This document shows, in pieces, positions 24,715 through 35,611 of a stretch of 64,000 nt of DNA (positions within the stretch are counted from its first letter, which is position 1; each line of letters opens with the position of its first letter). The stretch comes from Eutypella sp. D-1 (Eukaryota > Ascomycota > Sordariomycetes > Xylariales > Diatrypaceae): contig JAJTTP010000016.1 in NCBI GenBank assembly GCA_023313575.1, positions 496,001 to 560,000 on the forward strand, given 5' to 3'. The notes under the pieces were generated by a model. It did not search any database, was not told the DNA's origin, and worked only from the letters and a program-made list of their open reading frames with translations. The translations under genes were made by a program, and so were the position numbers.

Positions 24715-26707
24715 ATGGCTTCAGAACAACATAGAACACATCCTCCACACTTGGTGCACAGGTATGTGGGCTTTCCTACTGTCGTACCTTGGAAGGTTCA
24801 TGAGCCCGGAGACTAACTATTTCTGTCAGCCATGCCCACGAGGATATACCTGGAACGGTCGATGTTAGAGCTATAGGTGAGAACTCCTCGACGAAACAAC
24901 ATCTTTGGCTTTACTTGATGCTAAATGATAGTAGAGGGAGATGATACTGCCCTTGGCCAGGCATTGTTCCCAGTTCCAGCCGAGGACCCCAATGACCCCC
25001 TGCAGGTAGGTTCCAGAGCTTGCTAGCAGCAGGAGACAAAGTGTCAATAAAGTCACAACTGCTGATCATTTACTCTGCAGTGGCCCAAGTCTAAGAAGGT
25101 GCTTATCCTCGTCGTCTGCTGCCTCTACTCCTTCCTCGGCAATGCGGCGCTGCAGGGGCCTGGCCCATACATCACAACCTTCACCCAGATCTTCGGTGTA
25201 ACACAGTCGGAGGCCTCGGACCTCATCTCTTACCCAAACCTCGCGTATGGCTTCGGCTCCCTACTCTTAGTGCCCATGTATATGAAGTTTGGCAGGAGGC
25301 CCGTCATGCTCGGGTCCATGTTAATCGTATGTCGCAAGCTGTCAACGATCTGCGCACGAGTACGGCTGACACCTTCTTGTAGTTTATACTCGGCATTATG
25401 GGATCCTGTATCGCTGATACATACGACGGTTTAATGGCAGCTCGTGTTATTATGTGCTTTGGATCCGGCGTGTGTGAAGCGTTGCCAGTGCAATTGGTCA
25501 ATGACATCTTCTTTCTACACGAGCGTGGAAAGTATATAGGCTATTACACTTGTTAGTCGCCAGGTTACAAGACATCATGAAGGTTATACTGACTATATCA
25601 AGGCGCACTATGTTTTGGTCCGATCTCGACTGTACCTGCGGCTTACATGCTGGACACCGACCCCGGATATAAGACGCTGTTCTACGTCCTGCTCTCGTTC
25701 GCAATCGCTCTGCTCATATTCGCATTTTTCGTTGTCGAGGAGACGTCCTACGACCGCAAGGCACATACTAGCAGCAGCAGCAACAGGAATTCTTCAACCT
25801 CCGGAGATGATTCGGGAGACAGGGAGAAGGCCGATGGGAGAGCAATCGAACAGACGCCCGAGATCCCATCCCGGAAAACTTTTATGCAGACGCTCAAGCC
25901 TTGGGGTGAAATCAATCCTAAGGTCAATATGTTTGGCATGATGTGGAGGTCCTTTACGTACTTTCTAGTCCCTCAGGTGTTTTGGGTTGTCACAACCTAT
26001 GGCATAAATATTGGGCTCGGTGCATTGGTCTTCAATTTTGTCTTCCCGCTCAAGGTTATCGCGCCGCCTTATAATTGGTCCGCTGTAAGTTCTGCGACTT
26101 CATTTTCGCGATGACTAATGACTGATAATTTCTCCAACAGACAAACTCCGGTCTCGGCTCCCTTGGGTCATTCATCGGATACTGCATTGCGCTTCCTTTC
26201 ACACCTCTATCTGACAAGCTTGCGGCCTATTTGACTGTGCGCAACGGTGGCATCCGGGAAGCGGAAATGCGTCTGGGTGTGATGCTTCCTGGTATGGTGA
26301 TCGGACCTATAGGACTCATTGTCTACGGGCTTGTCGCAGAGTTTAACCTCCACTGGATCGGATACTTCTTTGGCTCGGGCCTCTCGGTCTTCGGTAGCTA
26401 TTTCTATTTCTGCTTCACCCTGGCCTACGCCGTGGATTCGTACCATTCTAACACGTCGGAGATGCTCATCGCGATGAACATGGGGAAGCAGGCGATCAGT
26501 TTCGGGCTTGGGTATGGCGTGCTTGACTGGATCTTGCAAGACGGCTACGCCACTATCATATCGGGGGTGTTCTGCGCTGTACTCACCGTGAATAACCTCT
26601 TCCTTATCGTGTTCATGATTTGGGGCAAGAGAATTCGTCGGTACTTTGCTTCCACTTGGCTTGCGAGGCTCCATGGAAGAGATGGCCCGAGTGGAGATAC
26701 GCTATAG
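24715..26707 (+). CDS. MFS transporter (12-TM, DHA1-like)
   Basis: Plasma-membrane major facilitator transporter; substrate unknown (drug, toxin or small metabolite export is typical of the group). Seven exons: 24715-24761, 24830-24876, 24932-25005, 25081-25326, 25383-25551, 25603-26084 and 26141-26707. All six introns are 51-75 nt, GT..AG and frame-preserving; the product is 543 aa. The cytosolic N-terminus carries ALFPVPAEDPNDPLQWPKSKK, a lead-in typical of fungal MFS proteins. Helix 1 begins VLILVVCCLYSFLGNAALQG. Motif-A-like YMKFGRRPVMLGS lies between helices 2 and 3. The central cytosolic loop is long, Ser/Asn/Asp-rich and variable (SSSSNRNSSTSGDDSGDREK). The second bundle ends in IIVFMIWGKR-type sequence and a short basic tail. 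No biosynthetic cluster partners are visible nearby. Confidence 0.88.
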
Positions 26708-27569
26708 AGAAGAGTAGTACTCTTGTTTTAGGAGTTTAGGGGGGAAGGGGGCGATTGCAAAGGCATTTGGAAAGAAAGAGAATCTCTACTTCTAATAGGT
26801 ATTTTGGACTTGTTTTATAACAGTTTATACCACGGTAGTCGTTAGCTGTCTATTAAGATGCAAGTTTCATGCTGTAAATAGGGGTAATAGAGATAAGGCG
26901 CTCCACAACTTGCGCCCAACTCGCAAAAGGTGCCATCGTCCTCCAGCACTGATAGTCACACCTCACTCGACTAGTACGTAGTATGGGTGCAAGATTCATC
27001 ATTTTTATTAATTTAGATGGCGTATTGCAGTGATCTACTGACCGAAGAAATCAACGACCTGGCTTTACTAGTAGAAGGAGCCTTCATAGCCGACTTGGCC
27101 TGTCCCCGCCCTAGGTATTTAAGTTTAAGTCCATTTTGGACCCGGGTATCCCTATATATATAGGAAAACAGAGACAATACTTCGGCCGTAAGCCACGCTT
27201 CATACTCCAAAGGCCGATGGTATCCACTAAATCCCCTTACCTTGCTCTTTAGGCCAGTCAGATTAAAGTGTTGGTGGGCTGCTGCTTTGTGCCGCCAATA
27301 GGCTTAAAGTATCGACGAAGACAGATGCGGAGGCATACAACAGTCCATCTTGGCTTATCCCATCCTGGCGTATCTCCCATCTATTAACACCTCAACAGCC
27401 CTTCCCTTGCGGATAGAACTCGACTAGATACTATCGCTTGTTCCACCACCTTTCTCACGCTCTCTCGTTGATACCATACCGTAGCACTTAGCCCAGTGGT
27501 ACTGTTCTTTTCCTTTCAAACTTTCGATATTCTCATCGGTTATTGCTAGAGTCACCTCAATCAATCGCC
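26708..27569. other. Intergenic, MFS gene to hydrolase gene
   Basis: 3' flank of the transporter gene and promoter/leader of the hydrolase gene. A 65-codon minus-strand frame at 27013-27210 is not convincing. Nothing else is supported. Confidence 0.4.
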
Positions 27570-28630
27570 ATGTCTTCATATTCTACGACCGAAGGAAATA
27601 CCATTTCCTTCCAGGCGCCCAATAGCGGGGTTTCTTACGAAACAGTAAGCCTTTAGTCTCTGATCGTTTGCTTCTCGTTTTGCTTGAATAGCGACGTTGG
27701 CGTTGTTCTAGTGTTATTTACAGATGGATTGTGTTGATGATTGACTTAGTTGCACGCGTTAATGCTTGGGAGTTCTAGTGGTACAAAGTCGTCGGCGATC
27801 TTGAGAAATCTACACCTCTCATAGCCCTTCATGGAGGACCTGGTGCTGGCCATGAGTATCTCACATCACTTACGGATCTCCTCGACCAATATCATGTACC
27901 GCTCGTGTTCTACGATCAAATTGGATGCGGAAAATCCACGCATCTGAGAGATAAAATCAGAGATGAATCCTTCTGGACCTTCGATCTATTCATCGCCCAG
28001 CTTGGCAGTCTGATTGACCATCTACAGCTCCGCTCGAAGGGCTTCTATCTTCTCGGCCAGAGCTGGGGCGGGATGCTCGCCGGCATGTACGCCGCGCGCC
28101 GACCAGAAGGGCTGAAAAAGCTCATAATAGCGGGATCGCCTGCCAGCTTTCCCCTTTTCGTCGAGGGTGGCAAGCGATTACGCGCCCAACTACCGGTGGA
28201 TATACAGGAGATCTTGGAGGAGGGTGACCGTACAGGCCAGCTCGACACGCCCGAGTACGAGCGAGCCAGCGGCATTTTCTACAAGAACTATGTTTGTAGA
28301 GTTGATCCGATGCCGCAACCAGTACAGAAAGCATTCGAGAACTTGAAGGACGATCCGACTGCGTACATCACCATGCAAGGCCCGTCGGAAATTGTGGTCG
28401 ATGGCAGTCTTAAGGACTGGGATGGATCGGAGCAGGCGAAGAATATCAACGTTGATACGCTTCTTCTCAATGGTCGATATGATGAGGTCACTGAGCTTTG
28501 TGTTGAGCCTTGGTTCCGTTTCATCCCAAGGGTGAAGTGGGTCATATTCGAGAACTCAAGCCATATGGCGCACTGGGAAGAGCGTGAGAGATTCATGCAG
28601 CTGGTCGGAACTTTCCTAACATCGTATTAG
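27570..28630 (+). CDS. Proline iminopeptidase-like alpha/beta hydrolase (S33)
   Basis: Peptidase family S33 or L-amino-acid-amidase-type hydrolase that removes N-terminal proline or hydrolyses amino-acid amides. Exons are 27570-27644 and 27779-28630, with an intron GTAAGC..CTAG of 134 nt. The join reads SYETWYKVVGDL and gives 308 aa, the usual length for this family. The oxyanion motif HGGPGAGHEY is at 43-52, followed by FYDQIGCGKS. The nucleophile elbow GQSWGG has Ser120. The cap domain fills about 140-230. The acid is Asp260 in NGRYDEVTE and the base is His287 in NSSHMAHWEE. No signal peptide is seen, so it is probably cytosolic. The catalytic triad is complete, so it is probably active. 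Exact substrate is not determinable. Confidence 0.88.
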
Positions 28631-30586
28631 TTGGTTTTGCCGGTATTGTCCTTCTGTTGTCAATGATTTGCTTCCAGACCAGAATGTTTTCTACTTTTTA
28701 TCGCGTGGATTCAACAGTCGATAGGGGTGCATATGTGGCGAAGGAGCGGTTTAAGAACGGTGTCATGTCCCACTATCCTCATTATCAACATAAGCGTACT
28801 GCAGCCTAGCTCCTACGGGCTCTTAAGACCCGGCGAGAATCAACAATACCTAGTTTGGCTAGAATACTGGTTGAATGATACGTAAGAGGTGTCTATGATG
28901 AGATCTTAGTATCGCTTGAACTATGTGGGTCAAATAGCCCCTATTGACCCCCTTTTATGACTAACGACAGTACGGCTAGTCATCAGCAATATCATATTGG
29001 CTTTAACTCCAAGATAGAATAGCGATTTTTTACAGCTGAAGTCACATTCATCGATCATTCAACTGGGACCGCAACGCCTTTCAGAGTGCGGTAGCTCTCG
29101 CTGTTTCTTCACACTTAGCTGGGTCAACCAGTGCCGTTGAAGGAGGTTTACACGGAGACATCGTCGATATGTCCAACAAGTTCAACAGATGTACATGGTT
29201 CATTAAGGCCGGTCAGACTGACGCGGACCTAAAACAAATATACATGATAATCGAAAACGACTTCACCCAAGGAATTGAGAATATAGTTACCGAGTAGGCA
29301 CAGGAACAGCGGCCCACGAAGTTGACTGGGGTCGGATGTTATCTTGCTGAATTCAGTGAGATGCCGCATGTCTACGCATCATCCATATCAGTGAGTCTTC
29401 TATCGAAGAAGTAAAGGCAGTTCAATATTCAGGTTCTGGTGATGGGAGCCCATGCTTAATCTGGCTTGGCGACTAAACACTGAGTGACATGGACTGGACA
29501 ATACCTAGGTACTGGCAAGAGGGTATAGTTTAATATAAGGGTTGGCTCTTCCTTCGCTGGCCAATGTGAGGAACAGATGACGTTGGAATAGACCTAGTAG
29601 GTGCATATCTTAGATGACATCAGCGTCGACCCAGCCGAGAGGGCAAGTGTCTGACCGTTTCATAGACAACACATTTGATAAATAGGTTCTACTTATTTTT
29701 CTACCTTTTCTCAGCTGCACAACCCATAACACAGAGACCATTCGCCTCAAGCATGCATGTCGGAATCGTGATCATGAGGGCCAGAGTGATCGCGCGGGGT
29801 AGCAATATTGATGGTATTTAAGGAGTGCCTGTTCTACGACTAGTTTTGTCGGATGACCGATTGCTTATGGCAGAAGATGAACATAGATAACTGGTGAATT
29901 AACGCGTAGACCCATGGCGAGACTTCGTCTTTCTCACCCTATTTGCCCTCTGTGCCAGTGATTCATTACCTCATCGGCTTATGTTATGAGTGATTTGCTC
30001 TAAGTTAGTGGGGCACGTCAGCGGGATCGACCGTGTGTTAGCGCTTCTGTCGCGTGGTTTCAGGGAACTCTATTCTTCACTTTCCACTGTACCGGATGCG
30101 ATATCACGATAGATGAGCGATTAGCCATACATTATTCATCTCAACGGCTGTGCAGTTTATGGGATTAATGAATGGCCACAACCTAGACCAGATCTGACGC
30201 TCAATGGCAAAAAGCCCCTGAAAGAAACTTGGGGGCTAATTAGCCGAATTCTTGGCTGTCAGATGCTTTAACTTGTAACGGAGGATCCTGAGCGCATCCT
30301 CTTTCTTTCACTGCCTCGATGCCCCGTAGGGCTTCGAGGTGGCCAATGGCATCCTGAACGAAATCTCTTGGCGTAATCCTTATTTTCAGCCCTGGGCAAG
30401 GCGCATACCCTAACTGCACAGGGTGCATCTTGGAGATGTTTGGGACAAAAATAGTAAACAGCGACTGCATATTTCGCCCAAGGGAAATAGATATGTATCT
30501 TCGCTATCATAATGTCCACCTCCTACATAACTTCTGTACTGCGTATCTGTTTTTCTTCGCCATGAGAAAGTTCCACAGCGGCGGAC
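28631..30586. other. AT-rich, gene-empty intergenic region
   Basis: Nearly 2 kb without a gene I can support; stops are frequent in all frames between about 28650 and 30230. Minus-strand frames of 76 and 83 codons at 30240-30519 overlap each other and show no domain. The composition differs from the surrounding genes and suggests decayed repeat DNA, but no transposase, integrase or reverse-transcriptase motif is visible. Confidence 0.4.
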
Positions 30587-31556
30587 ATGAAGATCAATAA
30601 GAATATTCTACTCACAGTGCCACTATGCGGGCTACTGAGGATAACCACAGCTCAGGTAGACCCAAACGACCCGAACCACGGAGTAAGATGGGTCTATCCG
30701 CCACGGTCTGAAGAACTTACCTTTCACTACATGGACACAGTCGAGGTGTCATGGACCTCCCACTTTGACGAACCTATTCTATACACATTTTGTACGTCGG
30801 ACGACAACAAGATCATACGTAAGTTCACGACGCAAGTGTTTGAGGCTTGCTAAGAGACTTACGGTGGTACGTTTAGAGAAAACACGCGACTACGTCGAGC
30901 CATTCAACGGATCGAAAGCGCTACTACTCGATTGGACTGATGATGGCCCGCCGTGCTGGTTCAATCTGAGACCAAATACCTCGGCGGGACACGGATCGAA
31001 TAGTGAGCAGTGGGGCTATGAATTCACCCAGCGCAGCCAAACCACGCTTGGCGCCGACTTTCCATCTCCGAGCGAGTCCGCAAGTCCCGAATCCACGACG
31101 AACACCGCCTCAACCCCCCTTGTTCCTGGCGACACCGAGGGGGACTCTGACACGGAGATCAGTCCAGCCACGAAAAGCAGTTTAAGCCCGGGCGCACAAG
31201 CTGGCATTGGCGTTGCAGCTGGTGTGACGGGGATCGGGCTCGGCGTGCTCGCTGCTGTGATGTATATGCGAAGGCGCAAGAGGCAGAGGGCGATTCACGG
31301 TCTCGCTGGTCCGGGGAAGCAACTGCCAGAAAGTCGCGATAACTTTGAATACAAGACCGAACTTGCCGTACAAAACGGGGGTTACTATCCGCTGCCACCC
31401 CAGCCAGCTAGTGGTCCTTCGCCGTTAAGCGGCGCCACGCCACCATCCGATTTCTACGAGACAACGAAATTTGCGGTGATGCCTAATGTCATTACGCGCC
31501 AGGAATTAGACAGTCAGAGACCTCCGACGGAACTACCGACACCGCATGACCGGTAA
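30587..31556 (+). CDS. Single-pass type I membrane protein, sensor-like
   Basis: Exons are 30587-30818 and 30877-31556, with an intron GTAAGT..TTTAG of 58 nt; 303 aa. Residues 1-22 form a signal peptide (leading into TTAQVDP). The ectodomain (about 23-140) contains WTSHFDEPILYTFCTSDD and LLLDWTDDGPPCWFNLRPNTS, with a few Cys that could pair. A Ser/Thr/Pro/Glu-rich stalk (about 138-182) follows, then a Gly/Ala/Val-rich membrane helix at about 187-208 and the basic stop-transfer MRRRKRQR. The cytosolic tail of about 90 residues is Pro-rich. This layout (signal, small ectodomain, S/T stalk, glycine-rich TM, basic stop) is common in fungal surface sensors of the Mid2/Wsc style and in lineage-specific membrane proteins. 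I see no named ligand-binding domain, so function is open. Confidence 0.72.
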
Positions 31557-32075
31557 TGATGATTTCTATAATAGTAGACATGTATAACTAGCGTTGTTTC
31601 CGAACCGAATTTGAATATGGCTTACCTGCTCTGTGATTTTATTGCAACTAATACCTGACATCTGGCCGTTCTACTAAGATAAAGGCCATGCGCCTGATGA
31701 AATGTAAGTACGTCAATAGGATCATGTCAACCTAGTGCTCGAGAAATTACTATGTACGTGGGACATGCCGTACCAGTCTAAAACCATACCTGTTAGCTGT
31801 TGGTGATGCCTTAACAGGTATACCCAGCGCTAAATAGTATCGCATTTCAGAAGCCAGGACCACTTGAACCCCTTAGCGGCGCCACTACTAGGGATATTAC
31901 GCTACCTTAGAAATCTCCGTAAGAATGATATTTCAATGATGCCTAGATGCTTACGCGAAAGAGAAGATTCCGAGATTTTGTGATCTGAGCATGGCAGCTT
32001 CTATGCTAGACTAGTAATCTTAAAAACGGGCACTAACACCACCTAACCTTCCTCCGTTGCAGTGCCTTTGCAACA
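31557..32075. other. Intergenic, membrane-protein gene to HET gene (convergent), with direct repeat copy A
   Basis: The two genes converge here. Most of this gap (about 31646-31970) is one copy of a diverged direct repeat whose partner lies on the other side of the HET gene. The rest shows no feature. Confidence 0.5.
31646..31970 (+). repeat. Direct repeat copy A flanking the HET gene
   Basis: Similar over its length to 34141-34488 in the same orientation. Matching blocks include CTAATACCTGA near the left end, CTGTTGGTGAT, GCGCTAAATAG followed by TCGCA, CAGCCA/AAGCCA-type sequence before GACCAC, TAGCGGCG, and AGGGATA near the right. Block spacing is almost the same in both copies (about 150 and 185 nt from the left end). 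By eye, identity is moderate with small indels, so the copies are old. I see no coding content. Confidence 0.65.
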
Positions 32076-34049
32076 CTAACTAATCGCACTCGCTGAACCC
32101 TCTAGACCATTGTCTCCGAGCGGATCACCATCCATGAGTTGATCACCTGAAGGGGGCGGGTTATTTCTCATCCCAATTGGAGCGTTGCTGTTTTCAGGGG
32201 ACGGCCTATTAGTCACGATGATATCCACAATATCGATGAACCCGTCGCCTGCAGAAAGGTCACGCCTCTCAACACCTATCATTATGCGCGGGTGCGGTGC
32301 AATGTCGAAAGTGTGTTCGTCCATGGGACTGTCGAAGACCCGGTAGATGAAATCCGCGGGCCACTCATCCATGTCAGGACCTCTGTGATCACACAGACCG
32401 ATCCCGACTTGGAAAGCTAGGCGGTCAGAAGTTTCCACGGCCACACGCCCTAGTAAGATTGACAAATCCTGTCCCTCATTCGGGAATGATTCGAGCGAAA
32501 AGCATTCGTAAGGAGCTGCAATAAGGTGCTTGGTTCGGATTGTTCGATCAAAACCTCCTGAGACACCCTGCTTATAGTTGCGAAAGAAGTAATGAGCCGG
32601 CAGAGTTGCGCCACTGCTCGGGCTCTCAAACCCCAACATCGAACGCAGGATGACATCGCCGGATCTGAGAGTAGTCTTTTGTTCGGGAACTATTGTCATA
32701 CTGTGAGTCTTCTGCAATACACTCAATGGCTCCTGTTTCAACAGTTGGAAATCACGGTTCCTGTATAACTCTCTCGTTCGGGCATAGAACCCCGAACCCC
32801 ATCGAATGAAGGGTACAAAGAGCGTTACCTCTTCGTCGGTGTCATCTTCGCAAAGAAGAATAGCGTAGGAACCAGGCCTTATCTCCGTCAGTGAAAGGTC
32901 GCTGAGTCGGTAGAAGAACGGCATCCAATCGGAAACGGGGAGGGATACGACTACCCCTTTACCAAACTCCGAAGGACGACTTGCCACTGTCATATCGGTC
33001 CACATATCCAGATAAAGCAGATTAGACCAGGAGACAGGAGAGTAATGCCTCGAGTCTTTGAAATCACTTGGGGACGCTGCTAGTATCCCGTAAAAGGGCT
33101 CGGACGTTATGGTTTGGTCTTCCAAAGACTCGCGGAGTGCCCGGATCGTCCTTCGCTCACTCGTAAACTGCGTGGCGTTGGCCGAGCATTTCTCAGTGGG
33201 AATTCCCCATGCGTAGAGTGAGTGGTCCTCTGGGTACTTTCTCATGATTTCTTTCTGAAGTCTTGTGAACGCGTTGGAGCCCTCTCCGTAAAGAAGCGGC
33301 ATATTTATTCCAAACACACCTAGCAGGCAATAGGCCTCGTCCTCGAGGCGGGTAGTTTGTCGACTGGAGGCCCATGACATCCTCTTGGCGACGCTGGCAG
33401 ACTCCAGCTCAGCCCCACATAGGAATTGCACATCGATGTTAGTGATCTCCGCGATGGTAGAACATAACGCCGTGTCATCTCTAGCCCCGAGATATTGCCA
33501 ATCTCCGCTGTAGAACTCTACGCGACGCGGGGCAATGAGCTCTTGAAGAGTCCAGCCTCGTAGCCACCAATCGCATTCCTTGAAGCGGGAAGCCTCAAAA
33601 GTACCGTGATCGTAATCCCACAAATAGGCATAGCAGATCGAAGATTGCTTGTACCATTGGAACATTGAGTTGATGGCTTCAGACAGCTCCTGAGAGCTGG
33701 TTTTATCGATGCAACAACTGTGGAAGTTGGCAAGCATACTTGGTATGAAGGTGTAAAGAAGCGGCACTTACGTGTCCACCCAAAGCCAGTCAAAATTGTC
33801 GTTTCTTGCTCGCTCAAGGCAACGCTTGATTTTCATAAACCCCTGTCGCAACTGTACGTCGGGCTGCGACGACGTGCGGCGCCACCTTGGTGGCAACTTA
33901 CGCGACAACCCGTGCGATGAGTTGTTGGTCCATTCTTGAAAGGACACTTCCCCTTCTCTCCATCGGTGAGATAGGATGGCATATTGGGAGGGGATGTTTT
34001 GCCCGAAGAACTCTTTTATTTCTCCAGTAGTTGTGTGGAGGAGCCTCAT
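32076..34049 (-). CDS. HET-domain protein (heterokaryon incompatibility)
   Basis: Fungal heterokaryon-incompatibility-type protein; HET domains trigger regulated cell death on non-self recognition. Exons are 34049-33772 and 33717-32076, with an intron GTAAGT..CACAG of 54 nt. The join reads WLWVDTCCIDKTSS and gives 639 aa. The three HET blocks are clear: QYAILSHRWREGEVSF (about 32-47), FDWLWVDTCCIDK, and DWWLRGWTLQELIAPRRVEFYS. Downstream, DEAYCLLGVFGINMPLLYGEG and AFTRLQKEIMRK are the usual NWD2-type extension of HET proteins. The C-terminal 350 residues lack WD40, ankyrin or NACHT motifs. I chose the second Met (MRLLHTTTGEIKEFF) at 34049 because most HET proteins start this way; an ATG ten codons upstream at 34079 is possible. 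The gene sits between two direct repeats. Confidence 0.9.
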
Positions 34050-35611
34050 ACTTAGGAGACAAGGGCTCTGCTTTAACAATCTAGGGTAAGCGGAGGGGCG
34101 GGGCGTGAACGTATAAGATGCGGCATTAGTTTTGCATCGTAGCTAATACCTGATAACTGGTTGTTTCATTCAGACGAAGACCATAACATAAGTCCAGTGA
34201 ACTGTAAGCAAAATCCCAGGATGTGATCATATCAACATAACGCCCAAAACTTCTGATATGACATCAGTCCAAAATTGTAGCGGCGACAAGATAACTGTTG
34301 GTGATTTATGTCCATCTTGGCCAAGTATGGCGCTAAATAGCGTCGCAGTTCAGCAGCCAAGACCACCTAAACCCAATAGCGGCGTCATTACCAGGGATAC
34401 TATTCGTTACTTTAGCATGAAGTCTAGCCTGACGGGTTGACTGGCATTGAAGTTAGTTAGATGTTGAGGATTCGCGAAGAAATTGAACGATATGTATGTA
34501 TAGCAAGAGGTGAAGGAATAAGTTATTGAACATACGTTAGCATCCGTGTATAACTAGTGACGTTTTAAGGTGGTGCCCCAATTAATCGTAAGCTATAAGT
34601 GACCTTTGAACTGGCGGTTGAGGGCTTATACATCTAATCAGATTCATCGTCTATCTTCTTCCACCGTATCCGTGCCTGTCAATAATGTAAGCCACTTCCC
34701 CGCCAAACTCGCAGCCTTAGGGCTGCGATACTATGGCTTGAACACCCTTAGGACCCAGCATTCTGACACTGAACAGGTTTAAGGCTTGCTTAATGGGTGT
34801 CCTGGGCTCCTTCGTCTATTCCCCACTATTTTGGGAGACACTAGTATCTCGTTATGAGCTACGGAGAGGCTAGAAATCAGCGCATGACAAAGACTCGATC
34901 CCAATAAGTCTTCACCTACCAGATTCCCGGACAATATAAGGTTCCCAGGTAGATACGGTACTTATAGAGTCACTTTCATTGTCAGAAGCGACGTCTTATG
35001 ACCAAAGGTTTTCCACTGGTCATCCTATTAACAATGAACATTTCTTACTCTGCTTGACTTATGACCATATCAGTTGATGTCCAGATAGCACGCATGAATT
35101 ACCAAGTACCTCCATCTAAATTATGCTGGGTGCATTTGAACCTGTTGGAAATATTGACTCTCAACCTGAACCTTTTAATCTATGCAATATATAGGTGAGA
35201 ACCCCGTTACATTCTATACAAGCTAAGCGCGCTTCAGGGCTGAGCCTATGATCCACTCGTATAAGCTTAAAGGTGTGGGGCAAAATGCCACTTTTACCCC
35301 TATTTATAGCGCCGCTTTCCAAGCCTAGCCTTCTCGATATATAGACATAATTCCTATGTTCCAAGGAGCAGCAGCCAAACATTAAGTTCATTGCCACAGT
35401 TAGCATTATGGTACGGCGGAGTCGATTTGAATCATAAGATATCTGAGTACGCCAAAACACTTACTGGACAAGACTTGATTAGTCCCACAAGAGCTAAGGT
35501 AATTTTGTCCCTAAACCTTAACCAGCGACGTAGTCGGAACATAACCACTAAACAACCACGTTACTTGCAAACACAGCTTGCCATCTTTTGCCCGTACACT
35601 ATTAGGAAAAC
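34050..35611. other. Intergenic, HET gene to deaminase-zinc-finger gene, with direct repeat copy B
   Basis: The first part holds direct repeat copy B (34141-34488). The rest (about 34490-35610) is AT-rich with stops in all frames and no recognisable gene. Upstream DNA of the HET gene is included here. Confidence 0.5.
34141..34488 (+). repeat. Direct repeat copy B flanking the HET gene
   Basis: Partner of copy A at 31646-31970; same orientation and block order. The clearest shared stretch is about 34328-34415 here against about 31826-31910 in copy A. The copies are about 2.5 kb apart and enclose the complete HET coding region. Confidence 0.65.

Noticed and set aside
27013..27210. 65-codon minus-strand frame considered as a retroelement remnant
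   Set aside because: No RNase H, integrase or reverse-transcriptase motif can be aligned by eye.
30240..30519. Two overlapping minus-strand frames of 76 and 83 codons
   Set aside because: No domain, no splice partner found, and located in a gene-empty AT-rich stretch; a decayed remnant is possible but unsupported.
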